Source: Myceligenerans indicum (GTDB lineage: Bacteria > Actinomycetota > Actinomycetes > Actinomycetales > Cellulomonadaceae). Taken from it: DNA of 44,318 nt. Under the pieces are notes generated by a model, which was not told the DNA's origin, did not search any database, and saw nothing but the letters and a program-made list of their open reading frames with translations. Below, in pieces: positions 24,990 through 33,016 of the stretch (positions within the stretch are counted from its first letter, which is position 1; each line of letters starts with the position of its first letter). Position numbers and translations under genes: made by a program. The DNA lies in NCBI RefSeq assembly GCF_016742955.1, contig NZ_JABBYC010000040.1, positions 1 through 44,318 of the forward strand, read 5' to 3'.

Positions 24990-25796
24990 CTATCGCCCGG
25001 CGAGCTCGGCGACCGCCGCTGCGAGCCGATCGGCGGCAACGGCACCGACGACGAAGTAGGTGTAGCCGATCTCCTCCCGCCGCCGCTGGATCTCCTCGGT
25101 GGCCGCCACCGGGTCATCGGGAAGGAAGGCCAGCGAGTCCGCCGCCCGCAGTGCGGCCGGATCGAGGTCGGGTGGTGCCATGAACGGTGCCACCGTGTCT
25201 CCCACTGCCGGGACATGGAGCGCGAGCTCGACGTCCCGGCCGGGGCGGAAGGCGCGCACCATACCGGTGACGAACGCGCGGGTGTCGTCCGGCATCGCCG
25301 CGATGGTGACCGTGTCGGCGACCTCGGCGGCCAGCGCTTGGGCCTTCGGCCCCCGCACCGCCATGACGACCGGCGTGTGCCGGTCGGGACCGTCCAGTTC
25401 CCGTAGCGTCGCCACGGTCTCCCGCACCCGGTCCAGGCGCTCGCGCGGCAGGACGGTGGGCATGCCGAGTTCCCGGAGCTCGTCCTCGATCCCGGGCCGG
25501 CCGGTACCGATGCCCATCTCGAACCGGCCCTCGGTCAGGACCGACAGGGAGTGCGCCTCCCAGGCGGTGCTCCAGGCCGGGCGGAGCGGCGAGGCGTACA
25601 CCCAGGTTCCTACCCGCAGGGGTGTGCGTGCCGCCGCGAAGGCGAGAGCCGGGCCGGGCGCCGGTGCCCAGCGCGGCACGTCGGGCATCAGCAGCGTCGA
25701 ATAGCCGCTGTCGGCGAACCGCCGCACCCGGTCCCGCCACGCAGACACGTCGGTGGCCGGTGGAGCGACCACCCCGAACCGAAAAGACCTGGTCAT
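24990..25796 (-). CDS. LLM-class flavin-dependent oxidoreductase
   Basis: The 268-residue protein has the luciferase-like barrel start FRFGVVAPPATDVSAWRDRVRRFADSGYSTLLMPD, followed by the conserved APGPALAFAAART..RVGTWVYASPLR and RFEMGIGTGRP (the GxGxGR loop contacting flavin). The cofactor could be FMN or F420; many actinobacterial members with this pattern use F420, but nothing here proves it. ATG at 25796 is preceded by GGGGAG at seven bases. The gene is convergent with the NUDIX gene across a 100-base gap containing a small GCCCGG/CCGGGC stem (24897-24911). Confidence 0.87.
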   Translation of the reverse strand: MTRSFRFGVVAPPATDVSAWRDRVRRFADSGYSTLLMPDVPRWAPAPGPALAFAAARTPLRVGTWVYASPLRPAWSTAWEAHSLSVLTEGRFEMGIGTGRPGIEDELRELGMPTVLPRERLDRVRETVATLRELDGPDRHTPVVMAVRGPKAQALAAEVADTVTIAAMPDDTRAFVTGMVRAFRPGRDVELALHVPAVGDTVAPFMAPPDLDPAALRAADSLAFLPDDPVAATEEIQRRREEIGYTYFVVGAVAADRLAAAVAELAGR

Positions 25797-25961
25797 GCCT
25801 GGACTCCCCACGCCGGTGCAGGTCAGCGGTCACGAGCGCGACGGTCGCTGACGTCCAGGCCGCCGTCGTCCCCGACATCCTATGAGATCAGGCCCCTGTC
25901 TCCGCGGCCGGGACACGCGGTCCTCCTGGCCAGGGGTCGAGGCGCACACGGCGAGCGGCGC

Positions 25962-26924
25962 TCACGGGCCGTCCCACTCCACGACGAGCCGGCGGCCGAC
26001 GGCGGTCACCTCGGTGCCGAACGCCGTGCAGGCGCGCCGGAACCGTTCGGTGATCCAGTGGGCCTCGTGGGGTGCCGCGAGGCGGGTACGGCAGTAGTCC
26101 AGCGCCAGCGGCACGGCCTCGAGCCGGACGGGCCGGCCGCCGTCGTCGAACGTCACGAAGAACAGGAGCCCCAGGTCGTTGCGCAGCTGGGGGTGCGTGG
26201 CGTAGTCGTCGATGAAGTCGCCGAGGTCGTACACGACGGAGTCGTCGACGCCGTGGAACACATGCGCCGAGTGACCGGCGACAAGGGTCGCACCGGCTTC
26301 ACGGAAGGCCTTCGCGGCCGACCGGACGTGCGGGAGGGGGTGGGTGACCATGTTCGGGCCCCAGTGCGGCATCACCAGGACGACGTCGGTGTCCAGCCCG
26401 CCGATCGTGGCCGACAGCCACTCCGGAGTTCCGCGGTGGAGCTCTGCGAAGGCGACCCCCGGACGGCCGGGGCCCGCGGCGTAGGCGGCGGGGTGGTCCG
26501 TGACGGAGACGACGCCGACCCGAAGCCCCGCGGCCTCGAGAACGGCCGGGGCGCGGGCCGCGGCCTCGTCGACACCCGCCCCCGCCCAGGAGATCCCCGC
26601 ATCGGCGAGGTGGTCGAACGTGTCGAGGAGCGCCTGCTCGCCGAAGTCCAGGGCGTGGTTGTTGGCGAGGGTCACACAGCTCACCCCGAGGTGCCGGAGC
26701 ACCCGGGCGGCGAGGGGCGGGGCACGGAAGAAGAACGGCTTGGCGGGATCCGGCCAGGGTGTGCCACGGGCGGAGACGGCGCACTCCAGGTTCAGGACGA
26801 ACAGGTCCGCCTCGTGCGCGACCTCCACGAGCTCGTCGCTGAACAGCGCGACCGGCGGGACGACGGCGAGGCGTTCGGCGACCTTGCGGCCGAGCATGGT
26901 GTCGCCCGCCAGCGCGATCTTCAT
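25962..26924 (-). CDS. CapA-family protein
   Basis: This 320-residue protein has the CapA/metallophosphatase-like pattern: IALAGDTMLGRKVAE, LFVLNLECAVS, CVTLANNHALDFG (Asn-His pair) and LVMPHWGPN, then AGHSAHVFHG near 245. CapA members participate in gamma-polyglutamate capsule and similar polymer export, but many stand-alone actinobacterial members have no known role. No capsule gene, signal peptide or membrane helix is present here, so a polymer function is not supported. The start ATG follows a strong TAGGAGGTGG ribosome site. It is divergent from the ilvD gene. Confidence 0.85.
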   Translation of the reverse strand: MKIALAGDTMLGRKVAERLAVVPPVALFSDELVEVAHEADLFVLNLECAVSARGTPWPDPAKPFFFRAPPLAARVLRHLGVSCVTLANNHALDFGEQALLDTFDHLADAGISWAGAGVDEAAARAPAVLEAAGLRVGVVSVTDHPAAYAAGPGRPGVAFAELHRGTPEWLSATIGGLDTDVVLVMPHWGPNMVTHPLPHVRSAAKAFREAGATLVAGHSAHVFHGVDDSVVYDLGDFIDDYATHPQLRNDLGLLFFVTFDDGGRPVRLEAVPLALDYCRTRLAAPHEAHWITERFRRACTAFGTEVTAVGRRLVVEWDGP

Positions 26925-27178
26925 GACACACCACCTCCTACCCAGCTTGCCTCCGCATGCCGCCCGGGGCCAAGAGCGCGCCCGCGCGAGGCCGGGCCAC
27001 GTGCCGGCACCTGACGGCCCCGCTTCGCCGCGCCCACCTTCCGGACGCCGTTCGCCGCACGGGCCGCCACGGACCGCGAGACATGCGTCCACGGCTGATG
27101 CACGACGCCCCGGGCCCGGGCGACACCTCGCCGCGACCCGCCCCGCGGTATACGGTCGTGGCGGCCCGAGGAGGATTC

Positions 27179-28885
27179 ATGAGCAGTGACGAGAACCCGG
27201 TCGACGTCAAACCCCGCTCCCGCCAGGTGACCGATGGCCTGGAGGCCACCGCGTCCCGCGGGATGCTCCGTGCCGTGGGGCTGGGCGACGACGACTTCGC
27301 CAAGCCGCAGATCGGCGTCGCCAGCTCGTGGAACGAGATCACCCCCTGCAATCTCTCCCTCGACCGGCTGGGCAAGGCCGCCAAGGAGGGCGTGCACGCC
27401 GCGGGCGGGTACCCGCTGGAGTTCGGCACCATCTCCGTCTCGGACGGCATCTCCATGGGGCACGAGGGCATGCACTTCTCGCTCGTGTCCCGCGACGTCA
27501 TCGCCGACTCGGTGGAGACCGTGATGCAGGCCGAGCGGCTGGACGGGTCGGTGCTGCTGGCCGGGTGCGACAAGTCGCTGCCGGGCATGCTGATGGCCGC
27601 CGCCCGGCTGGACCTGTCGAGCGTCTTCCTCTACGCGGGCTCGATCATGCCGGGCTGGGTGAAGCTCACCGACGGCACGGAGAAGCAGGTCACGATCATC
27701 GACGCCTTCGAGGCCGTCGGGGCGTGCTCCCGAGGGCTGATGAGCGAGGACGACGTCGGCCGGATCGAGCGCGCCATCTGCCCCGGCGAGGGTGCCTGCG
27801 GCGGCATGTACACGGCCAACACGATGGCCTCGGCGGCCGAGGCGCTCGGCATGTCGCTGCCCGGCTCGGCCGCGCCGCCGTCGGCCGACCGCCGCCGCGA
27901 CACCTGGGCCCACCGCTCGGGCGAGGCCGTGGTGAACCTGCTGCGGCACGGCATCACGGCACGCGACATCCTCACCAAGGAGGCGTTCGAGAACGCGATC
28001 GCGGTGGTCATGGCGTTCGGCGGGTCCACGAACGCGGTGCTGCACCTGCTCGCCATCGCCTACGAGGCCGAGGTGGAACTCACTCTGGACGACTTCTCCC
28101 GCATCGCCGACCGCGTCCCGCACCTGGGCGACCTCAAGCCGTTCGGGCAGTACGTGATGAACGACGTCGACCGCATCGGCGGCGTGCCCGTGGTGATGAA
28201 GGCGCTGCTCGACGCCGGGCTGCTGCACGGGGACGCCCTGACCGTCACGGGCCGCACCATGGCCGAGAACCTCGCCGAGATCGCCCCGCCCGACCCGGAC
28301 GGCAAGATCCTGCGCGCCATGGAGAACCCGATCCACGCAGAAGGCGGCATCACCATCCTGCACGGGTCACTCGCCCCGGAGGGCGCCGTCGTGAAGTCGG
28401 CCGGCTTCGACTCGGACGTGTTCGAGGGCACGGCGCGCGTCTTCGAGCGCGAGCGCGCCGCGCTGGACGCCCTGGAGGACGGCACGATCCAGGCGGGCGA
28501 CGTCGTCGTCATCCGCTACGAGGGCCCCAAGGGCGGGCCCGGCATGCGCGAGATGCTCGCCATCACCGGCGCGATCAAGGGTGCGGGCCTGGGCAAGGAC
28601 GTGCTGCTCGTCACCGACGGCCGGTTCTCGGGCGGCACCACCGGCCTGTGCGTGGGACACATCGCGCCGGAGGCCGTGGACGCCGGGCCGGTCGCGTTCG
28701 TGCGGGACGGCGACCGCATCCGGCTGGACGTGGCCGCCAAGACCCTCGACCTGCTGGTCGAGCCGGAGGAGCTGGACGCCCGCAGGACGGGCTGGGAGCC
28801 GCTCCCCCACGGCTACACGCGCGGAGTGCTCGCCAAGTACACGAAGCTGGTGCAGTCGGCGTCCACGGGAGCCGTGCTGCGCTAG
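27179..28885 (+). CDS. ilvD: Dihydroxy-acid dehydratase (branched-chain amino acid synthesis)
   Basis: The 568-residue enzyme dehydrates 2,3-dihydroxy acids in isoleucine and valine synthesis. The iron-sulfur cysteines lie in WNEITPCN, LLAGCDKSLPGM and CPGEGACGGMYTANTM, and the C-terminal TDGRFSGGTTGLCVGHIAPEA matches the family. Length is normal for the type with a [2Fe-2S] or [4Fe-4S] cluster. ATG at 27179 follows CGAGGAGGA, and TATACGGT upstream (around 27148-27155) could be its -10. No other ilv genes are adjacent. Its stop shares the palindromic CTAG with the convergent MarR gene stop. Confidence 0.95.
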   Translation: MSSDENPVDVKPRSRQVTDGLEATASRGMLRAVGLGDDDFAKPQIGVASSWNEITPCNLSLDRLGKAAKEGVHAAGGYPLEFGTISVSDGISMGHEGMHFSLVSRDVIADSVETVMQAERLDGSVLLAGCDKSLPGMLMAAARLDLSSVFLYAGSIMPGWVKLTDGTEKQVTIIDAFEAVGACSRGLMSEDDVGRIERAICPGEGACGGMYTANTMASAAEALGMSLPGSAAPPSADRRRDTWAHRSGEAVVNLLRHGITARDILTKEAFENAIAVVMAFGGSTNAVLHLLAIAYEAEVELTLDDFSRIADRVPHLGDLKPFGQYVMNDVDRIGGVPVVMKALLDAGLLHGDALTVTGRTMAENLAEIAPPDPDGKILRAMENPIHAEGGITILHGSLAPEGAVVKSAGFDSDVFEGTARVFERERAALDALEDGTIQAGDVVVIRYEGPKGGPGMREMLAITGAIKGAGLGKDVLLVTDGRFSGGTTGLCVGHIAPEAVDAGPVAFVRDGDRIRLDVAAKTLDLLVEPEELDARRTGWEPLPHGYTRGVLAKYTKLVQSASTGAVLR

Positions 28886-29400
28886 GCCCCGGATCGTGCG
28901 GCCGCCGGGCCCGGGTCTGCCCCCGGCCCGCTCGGCGGCCCGGTACGCGTGGCGTTCCGGTACGCGCGGGAGGCAGCGACGACCCGGCCGGCAAGCTCTG
29001 TCAGCGCGCGCAGGTCCTCCGCCGTGAACCGTGCACCCACGGCGTCCGCCCACTCCTGCTGCTCGACGACGATCGCGCCGATGGCCTCCCGGCCCCGCTC
29101 GGTGGGGACCAGGAGCTTCGCACGACGGTGGCGGGGGTTGTCGCTCCACTCGGCCCAGCCGCGGCCGGCCACGTCGTTCGCCACCCGCTGGACGCTCTGC
29201 CGGGTCAGACCGATGCGCCGGGCGATCTCCGAGACCGGCAGCGGCCCGTCCAGCACGGCGCCCAGCACCTGCCACTGGGCGGGCGTGAGCTCGTGCGGGG
29301 CGGTGATCATGGCAGCCGCGGCCAGGAACTCGCCGTTCAGTGCGAAGGCCGGCAGCACCAGTGCCGTCAGCGCGTCCCCCTCAGGCGTCCTGCCACTCAC
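28882..29400 (-). CDS. MarR-family winged-helix regulator
   Basis: The 172-residue protein has the MarR plan: a helical dimer N-terminus (ALTALVLPAFALNGEFLAAAAMI), TPAQWQVLGAVLDGPLPVSEIARRIGLTRQSVQRVANDVAGRGWAEW (helix-turn-helix, about 38-82), and a wing with RHRRAKLLVPTERGREAI, then a helical C-terminus. The last 15 residues are disordered. It starts at GTG 29400, 20 bases inside the end of the DJ-1 gene, so both are on one transcript and translationally coupled. A large palindrome upstream of the pair (30036-30070) is its likely operator. Confidence 0.9.
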   Translation of the reverse strand: MSGRTPEGDALTALVLPAFALNGEFLAAAAMITAPHELTPAQWQVLGAVLDGPLPVSEIARRIGLTRQSVQRVANDVAGRGWAEWSDNPRHRRAKLLVPTERGREAIGAIVVEQQEWADAVGARFTAEDLRALTELAGRVVAASRAYRNATRTGPPSGPGADPGPAAARSGA

Positions 29401-30013
29401 GGGTGGCCTCCCTCAAGGCGTAGAAATGCTCGGGCCGGCGGGTGTCGTAGAGCTGTTCCCAGGCGTCGACGACGGGCTCGGGCTGAAGACCCGTGAGACG
29501 CGCGACCGCCGCGGTGAAGGGGATCGCCTGCAGGCCGCTCGCCGTGGTGATGCCCTGATCGGTCACCACGGGAGCATCCACGTAGTGGTCCCCGCCCTGG
29601 TAGCCGCTCATCCGCAGGAAGGACGCGTCGTTGGACGTGTGCCGGCGGGTGTCGAGCAGGCCACCCCGGGCCAGCAGGTAGGTCGCCCCGCAGATGGCGG
29701 CCACGGGAACGTCCCGCGCGAGCAGGACGCCGACCAGGTCCAGGAGCCGCTCGTGGCCCTGGCCGTATCGGTCGCCACCGGGGATGACCAGCGCCGCGAG
29801 CGACTCGTCCGAGGCGAGCGCCTCCAGGTCCGTGGTGGGCCGGACCGGGAGACCGCCCAGCGAGCGCACGGTGTCCGTGCCGTCACCGGCGAACTCGAGG
29901 GTGAACCGGCCCGGCCAGACCGCCTCGGCGCCGGCGACCTGGGTCGTCAGATAGGCGTACTCCCAGTCGGCCATGGTCTCGGTCGTGTACAGGGCGATCG
30001 TCCGTCCGCTCAT
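29381..30013 (-). CDS. DJ-1/PfpI-family protein
   Basis: This 210-residue protein has the class I glutamine amidotransferase-like fold of the DJ-1/PfpI group. The nucleophile elbow is PVAAICGATYLLARGG (Cys near 107), preceded by LAALVIPGGDRYGQ, with ASGLQAIPF after the elbow. A WEYAYLT segment near 17 supplies the usual acidic residue. Members act as stress-protective hydrolases, glyoxalases or chaperones; which applies cannot be read here. The ATG follows GAAGGAGCGG. It is transcribed with the downstream MarR gene and probably controlled by that repressor. Confidence 0.88.
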   Translation of the reverse strand: MSGRTIALYTTETMADWEYAYLTTQVAGAEAVWPGRFTLEFAGDGTDTVRSLGGLPVRPTTDLEALASDESLAALVIPGGDRYGQGHERLLDLVGVLLARDVPVAAICGATYLLARGGLLDTRRHTSNDASFLRMSGYQGGDHYVDAPVVTDQGITTASGLQAIPFTAAVARLTGLQPEPVVDAWEQLYDTRRPEHFYALREATREWQDA

Positions 30014-30035
30014 CGCCGCTCCTTCGTCAGAATGT

Positions 30036-30070
30036 TGTCAGCAGACTGTCATTTTGACAGCATGCTGACA
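30036..30070. promoter_or_regulatory. Large palindromic operator upstream of DJ-1/MarR pair
   Basis: TGTCAGCAGACTGTCA and TGACAGCATGCTGACA face each other across TTT; arms of 16 bp differ only at two inner positions (GA versus CA), and a further TGACA half-site follows at 30074. Local GC is low. Position 22 bases upstream of the DJ-1 start suits an autoregulatory MarR site. Confidence 0.78.
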
Positions 30071-30174
30071 TAATGACAAGGGGTGAGCCGGTACCTCCGG
30101 ATGGCAGAGCGCTGCCCGCGGCCAGGCACTCCGGGACGGGGCGCCCGGCATCGGTGACGTGGAGCCGGCAGGGC

Positions 30175-31665
30175 TCACCGCTCGTGCGGATGCCCGGCGG
30201 GCGAGTCCACAGGGCACTGGTTCATCCGGTGGACGGGAAGCCGCGCACCGGCCTCCTGCCGTGCCCCTGCCCGCGGGCCGGTTCCCGCCAGGCCGAACCA
30301 GGACGCGAGCGCCGCGACGCCGAGGAGCCCGGCCCCGATGAGCATCGCCGTGCGGTATCCCGCGGTGAGGCCTGCGCTGTCACCGGTTGCCGTGGTGGAC
30401 AGGCCTGCGATCACGGGCACCACCGCGATGGCCAGCAGGCCGGCGCTCCGCGCGATGGCGTTGTTGATCCCTGACGCGATGCCCGCCAGGTTCTCCGGCG
30501 CGGCACCGAGCGCCGCCGCGGTCAGGGGCGCGACCGCCACCGAGAGCCCGAGGCCCAGCAGCACCGCGGTGGGCAGCACGTCGGTCAGGTAGGTGGCATC
30601 GGCGTCGATCCGCAGGCCGAGAAGGAACCCGCAGCCGGCCAGGACGGTTCCACCGCTCATCAGCGGCCGGGGCCCGATGCGTTCGCTCAGCGCCCCGAAC
30701 CGTGCGGAGAGCAGCAGCATGAGGATCGTGACGGGGAGCCCGGCGAGGCCGGCGGCGAGCGGTGACCAGCCGGTGACCAGCTGGAGCTGGAGCACGACGA
30801 GCAGGAAGTAGAGGGACAGCGCCCCGTACATGAAGAGCGTGACGACGTTGCTCGCGGCGAAGACGCGGTCGGTGAACAGGTCGAGACGAACCAGGGGGTC
30901 GCGCGCCCGCCGCTCCACGATCACGAACGCCGCCCCGCAGAGGCACGCCAGGCCGACGGCGCCGGTCACCGCCGGGGTCCACCCGGCGGGACCGGCCTCG
31001 GTCAGCCCCCAGGTCAGGAAGGCCAGCGTGAGGACCACCAGGGCCGCACCGGGAAGATCGATGCGGCTCCCGGTAGCGGACTCGTCCCGGCTCTCGGGGA
31101 CGTGCCGGATGCCGGTCCAGATGATCATCGCGGCCAGCGGCACGTTGATCAGGAACACCAGGCGCCAGCTGTACCCGGCCAGCCAGCCACCGAGGAGCGG
31201 GGCGACGGCCGTGGAGACCCCCGCCAGGCCGGACCAGGCCCCGATCGCCTTCGCACGGTCGGCACGATCGAACGAGGCGGAGATGATCGCCAGGCTTCCC
31301 GGGGTGACCAGGGCAGCGCCGACCCCCTGGAGCGCGCGGGCGGCGATGAGCATCCCTTCGCCGGCGCTGACCGCGCACAGCACCGAGGCGAGGGTGAACC
31401 ACACCGTGCCGACCAGGAAGGTCCGCCGGCGCCCCCATCGGTCCCCGAGCACGCCGCCGATCAGGATCAGCGCCGCCAGCGTGAGCGTGTAGGCGTTGGT
31501 GATCCACTGCAGCCCGGTGAACCCCACGGTGAGGTCCCGGCTGATCGGAGCCAGGACGACGTTGACGACGCTCCCGTCCAGCATGACCAGGCTGGAGCCC
31601 ATGACGGTGCCGGTCAGCACCCACCGTCCCTGCGCGCTCCCGATCCGGAGCCGGGCCGTCGCCAT
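30175..31665 (-). CDS. MFS transporter, DHA2 (EmrB/QacA) family
   Basis: The 496-residue membrane protein has about 14 hydrophobic helices. Motif D1/A-type loops are visible: LMLDGSVVNVVLAPISRDL in helix 1 (the DHA2 LDxTVVNVALP pattern) and GGVLGDRWGRRRTFLVG in loop 2-3. The RALQGVGAALVTPGSLAII motif C follows. These are typical proton-driven drug or small-molecule exporters. The C-terminal tail is a short Arg/His-rich segment of about 30 residues. It starts five bases after the upstream FMN-binding gene (spacing overlap with GGAGG), so the two are probably co-transcribed. The substrate is unknown. Confidence 0.93.
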   Translation of the reverse strand: MATARLRIGSAQGRWVLTGTVMGSSLVMLDGSVVNVVLAPISRDLTVGFTGLQWITNAYTLTLAALILIGGVLGDRWGRRRTFLVGTVWFTLASVLCAVSAGEGMLIAARALQGVGAALVTPGSLAIISASFDRADRAKAIGAWSGLAGVSTAVAPLLGGWLAGYSWRLVFLINVPLAAMIIWTGIRHVPESRDESATGSRIDLPGAALVVLTLAFLTWGLTEAGPAGWTPAVTGAVGLACLCGAAFVIVERRARDPLVRLDLFTDRVFAASNVVTLFMYGALSLYFLLVVLQLQLVTGWSPLAAGLAGLPVTILMLLLSARFGALSERIGPRPLMSGGTVLAGCGFLLGLRIDADATYLTDVLPTAVLLGLGLSVAVAPLTAAALGAAPENLAGIASGINNAIARSAGLLAIAVVPVIAGLSTTATGDSAGLTAGYRTAMLIGAGLLGVAALASWFGLAGTGPRAGARQEAGARLPVHRMNQCPVDSPAGHPHER

Positions 31666-31670
31666 CCGGG

Positions 31671-32240
31671 TCAGGCCTCCATTGCGCCGACCGGGTCGGC
31701 GTCGTAGGCGGGGAGGCCGTCGATGCTGGTGAGATTCTTGCGGCGGCGGTAGGCCTGCTGCCCGTCCTCGCCCTTGCGCTCGAAGAACGGTCCGAGCAGG
31801 TCGCGCTCGCCCTCGTACGACATGAGCGGCACGCTCCAGCCGCAGCTGTCGGACACCCGTTCCACGTCGACCACGATCACCGCCCGGGCACCGGGGATGT
31901 CGGTGAACCGGCTCGCGAGGGCGGGGTACTCCTCGTCGTAGCGGGTCACGACGCGGCCCGTGCCGTGGAGACGGACGATGTTGGGCGCTCCCTCGAACGC
32001 GCAGAACATCACGGTGATCCGCCCGTTCTCACGCAGGTGCGCCACCGTCTCGCTGCCGCTGCCCGTGCCGTCGAGCCAGGCGAACGTGTGGTCGTCGAGC
32101 ACGGCGAACGTGCCGGGCAGTCCGCGCGGTGAGACGTTGACGTGTCCGTCCGCGGCGAGGGGAGCCGTCGCCACGAAGAACAGGTGCTGGCGTTCGACGA
32201 ACTGGCGCAGCCGGTCGTCGATCCGTTCGTGCAGGTTCAT
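31671..32240 (-). CDS. Pyridoxamine 5'-phosphate oxidase-family FMN-binding protein
   Basis: The 189-residue protein has the split-barrel flavin-binding fold: QHLFFVATAPLAADGHVNVSPRGLPG, TFAWLDGTGSGSETVAHLRENGRITVMF (flavin ring and phosphate contacts) and IVRLHGTGRVV. It resembles the group sometimes linked to F420 or FMN reduction of small molecules. The start ATG at 32240 has CAGCAT exactly six bases upstream and no ribosome site, suggesting a leaderless transcript; a 10-residue longer frame is rejected for this reason. It lies immediately upstream of the MFS exporter, suggesting modification and export of one compound, an inference from position only. Confidence 0.83.
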   Translation of the reverse strand: MNLHERIDDRLRQFVERQHLFFVATAPLAADGHVNVSPRGLPGTFAVLDDHTFAWLDGTGSGSETVAHLRENGRITVMFCAFEGAPNIVRLHGTGRVVTRYDEEYPALASRFTDIPGARAVIVVDVERVSDSCGWSVPLMSYEGERDLLGPFFERKGEDGQQAYRRRKNLTSIDGLPAYDADPVGAMEA

Positions 32241-32378
32241 GCTTGCATGCTGCCAGCCCCAGGACCCCACGTCACGACCCGACCAGTTCCTCCCCCCGGG
32301 TGGCGACGCCCGGGGTGCTCGCGGTCCGCGAGCCCCCCCGGGCGTGAACTGCCGCCTCCGCCGCAGGCGTGCGGGTCG

Positions 32379-32828
32379 TCAGTGCGGAAGCGGGATGACC
32401 GGGCACTCGAACGACTTGACGACGCCGTTGTCGACGGCGAGGCCCAGACCGATCGCGTCGGCCACCTCCTCGGCGCTGCCGAGCACGTTGTCACCGTCGG
32501 AGTCGCTCGCCGCGAGCGCGGCGCCGTAGCCGGACGGGAACGACAGGGCGTGGACCATCCAGCGTCCGCCGTTGTAGTCGGTGTCCCCCGGAGCGGCCTC
32601 GGCAACGTTGAGCTGGTTGCCGCCGAGGTCGTAGATGATGTCGAACGAGTGGTCCGGCGCTCCGGTGCCGGACAGGTCGGTGGGCGTCCCGACGGTCCGG
32701 TAGGCCGTCCCGTCCACATAGAAGGCCTCCCCGCTCACCCCGGCCTGGGCGACGGCAGCGGGCAGCAGCGCGGCTCCGGCCGCGAGGGCGGCGGTGCCCA
32801 CGACGGTGAGCATGCGGCGACGGTTCAT
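32379..32828 (-). CDS. Small secreted protein, unknown function
   Basis: The 149-residue product has a Sec or Tat-like signal (MNRRRMLTVVGTAALAAGAALLPAAVAQA, with a double-arginine region RRR but no clear SRRxFLK motif), cleaved near residue 29. The mature part is mostly beta: YVDGTAYRTVGTPTDLSG, HSFDIIYDLGGNQLNVAEAAPGDTDYNGGRWMVHAL and DNGVVKSFECPVIPLP, with a single Cys. A DSDGDNVLGSAEEV loop resembles a calcium-binding DxDxDx segment. ATG at 32828 has GGAGGGGAG just upstream. No family is recognised; extracellular location is likely. Confidence 0.78.
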   Translation of the reverse strand: MNRRRMLTVVGTAALAAGAALLPAAVAQAGVSGEAFYVDGTAYRTVGTPTDLSGTGAPDHSFDIIYDLGGNQLNVAEAAPGDTDYNGGRWMVHALSFPSGYGAALAASDSDGDNVLGSAEEVADAIGLGLAVDNGVVKSFECPVIPLPH

Positions 32829-33016
32829 GATTCTCCCCTCCGGCCGGCCCTTGTGGCCGGCTCGTCTCCACCTCACCGCGTGGCGTCCTCCAGATCCATG
32901 ACGGGAGGCTTACACCGTGCTTACGAGGTGGTGACGCGCCTGCTCGCGGCGTCGGCGCGCCCCGGCGGGCCTCCCTGCGGCATCATGGCAAGTAGTACTC
33001 AGGGGCGGGAGGCCTC

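Noticed and set aside
30073..30474. Plus-strand open frame after the DJ-1 operator
   Set aside because: Most of it is antisense to the MFS gene and the composition is Pro/Arg/Gly-rich; no ribosome site.
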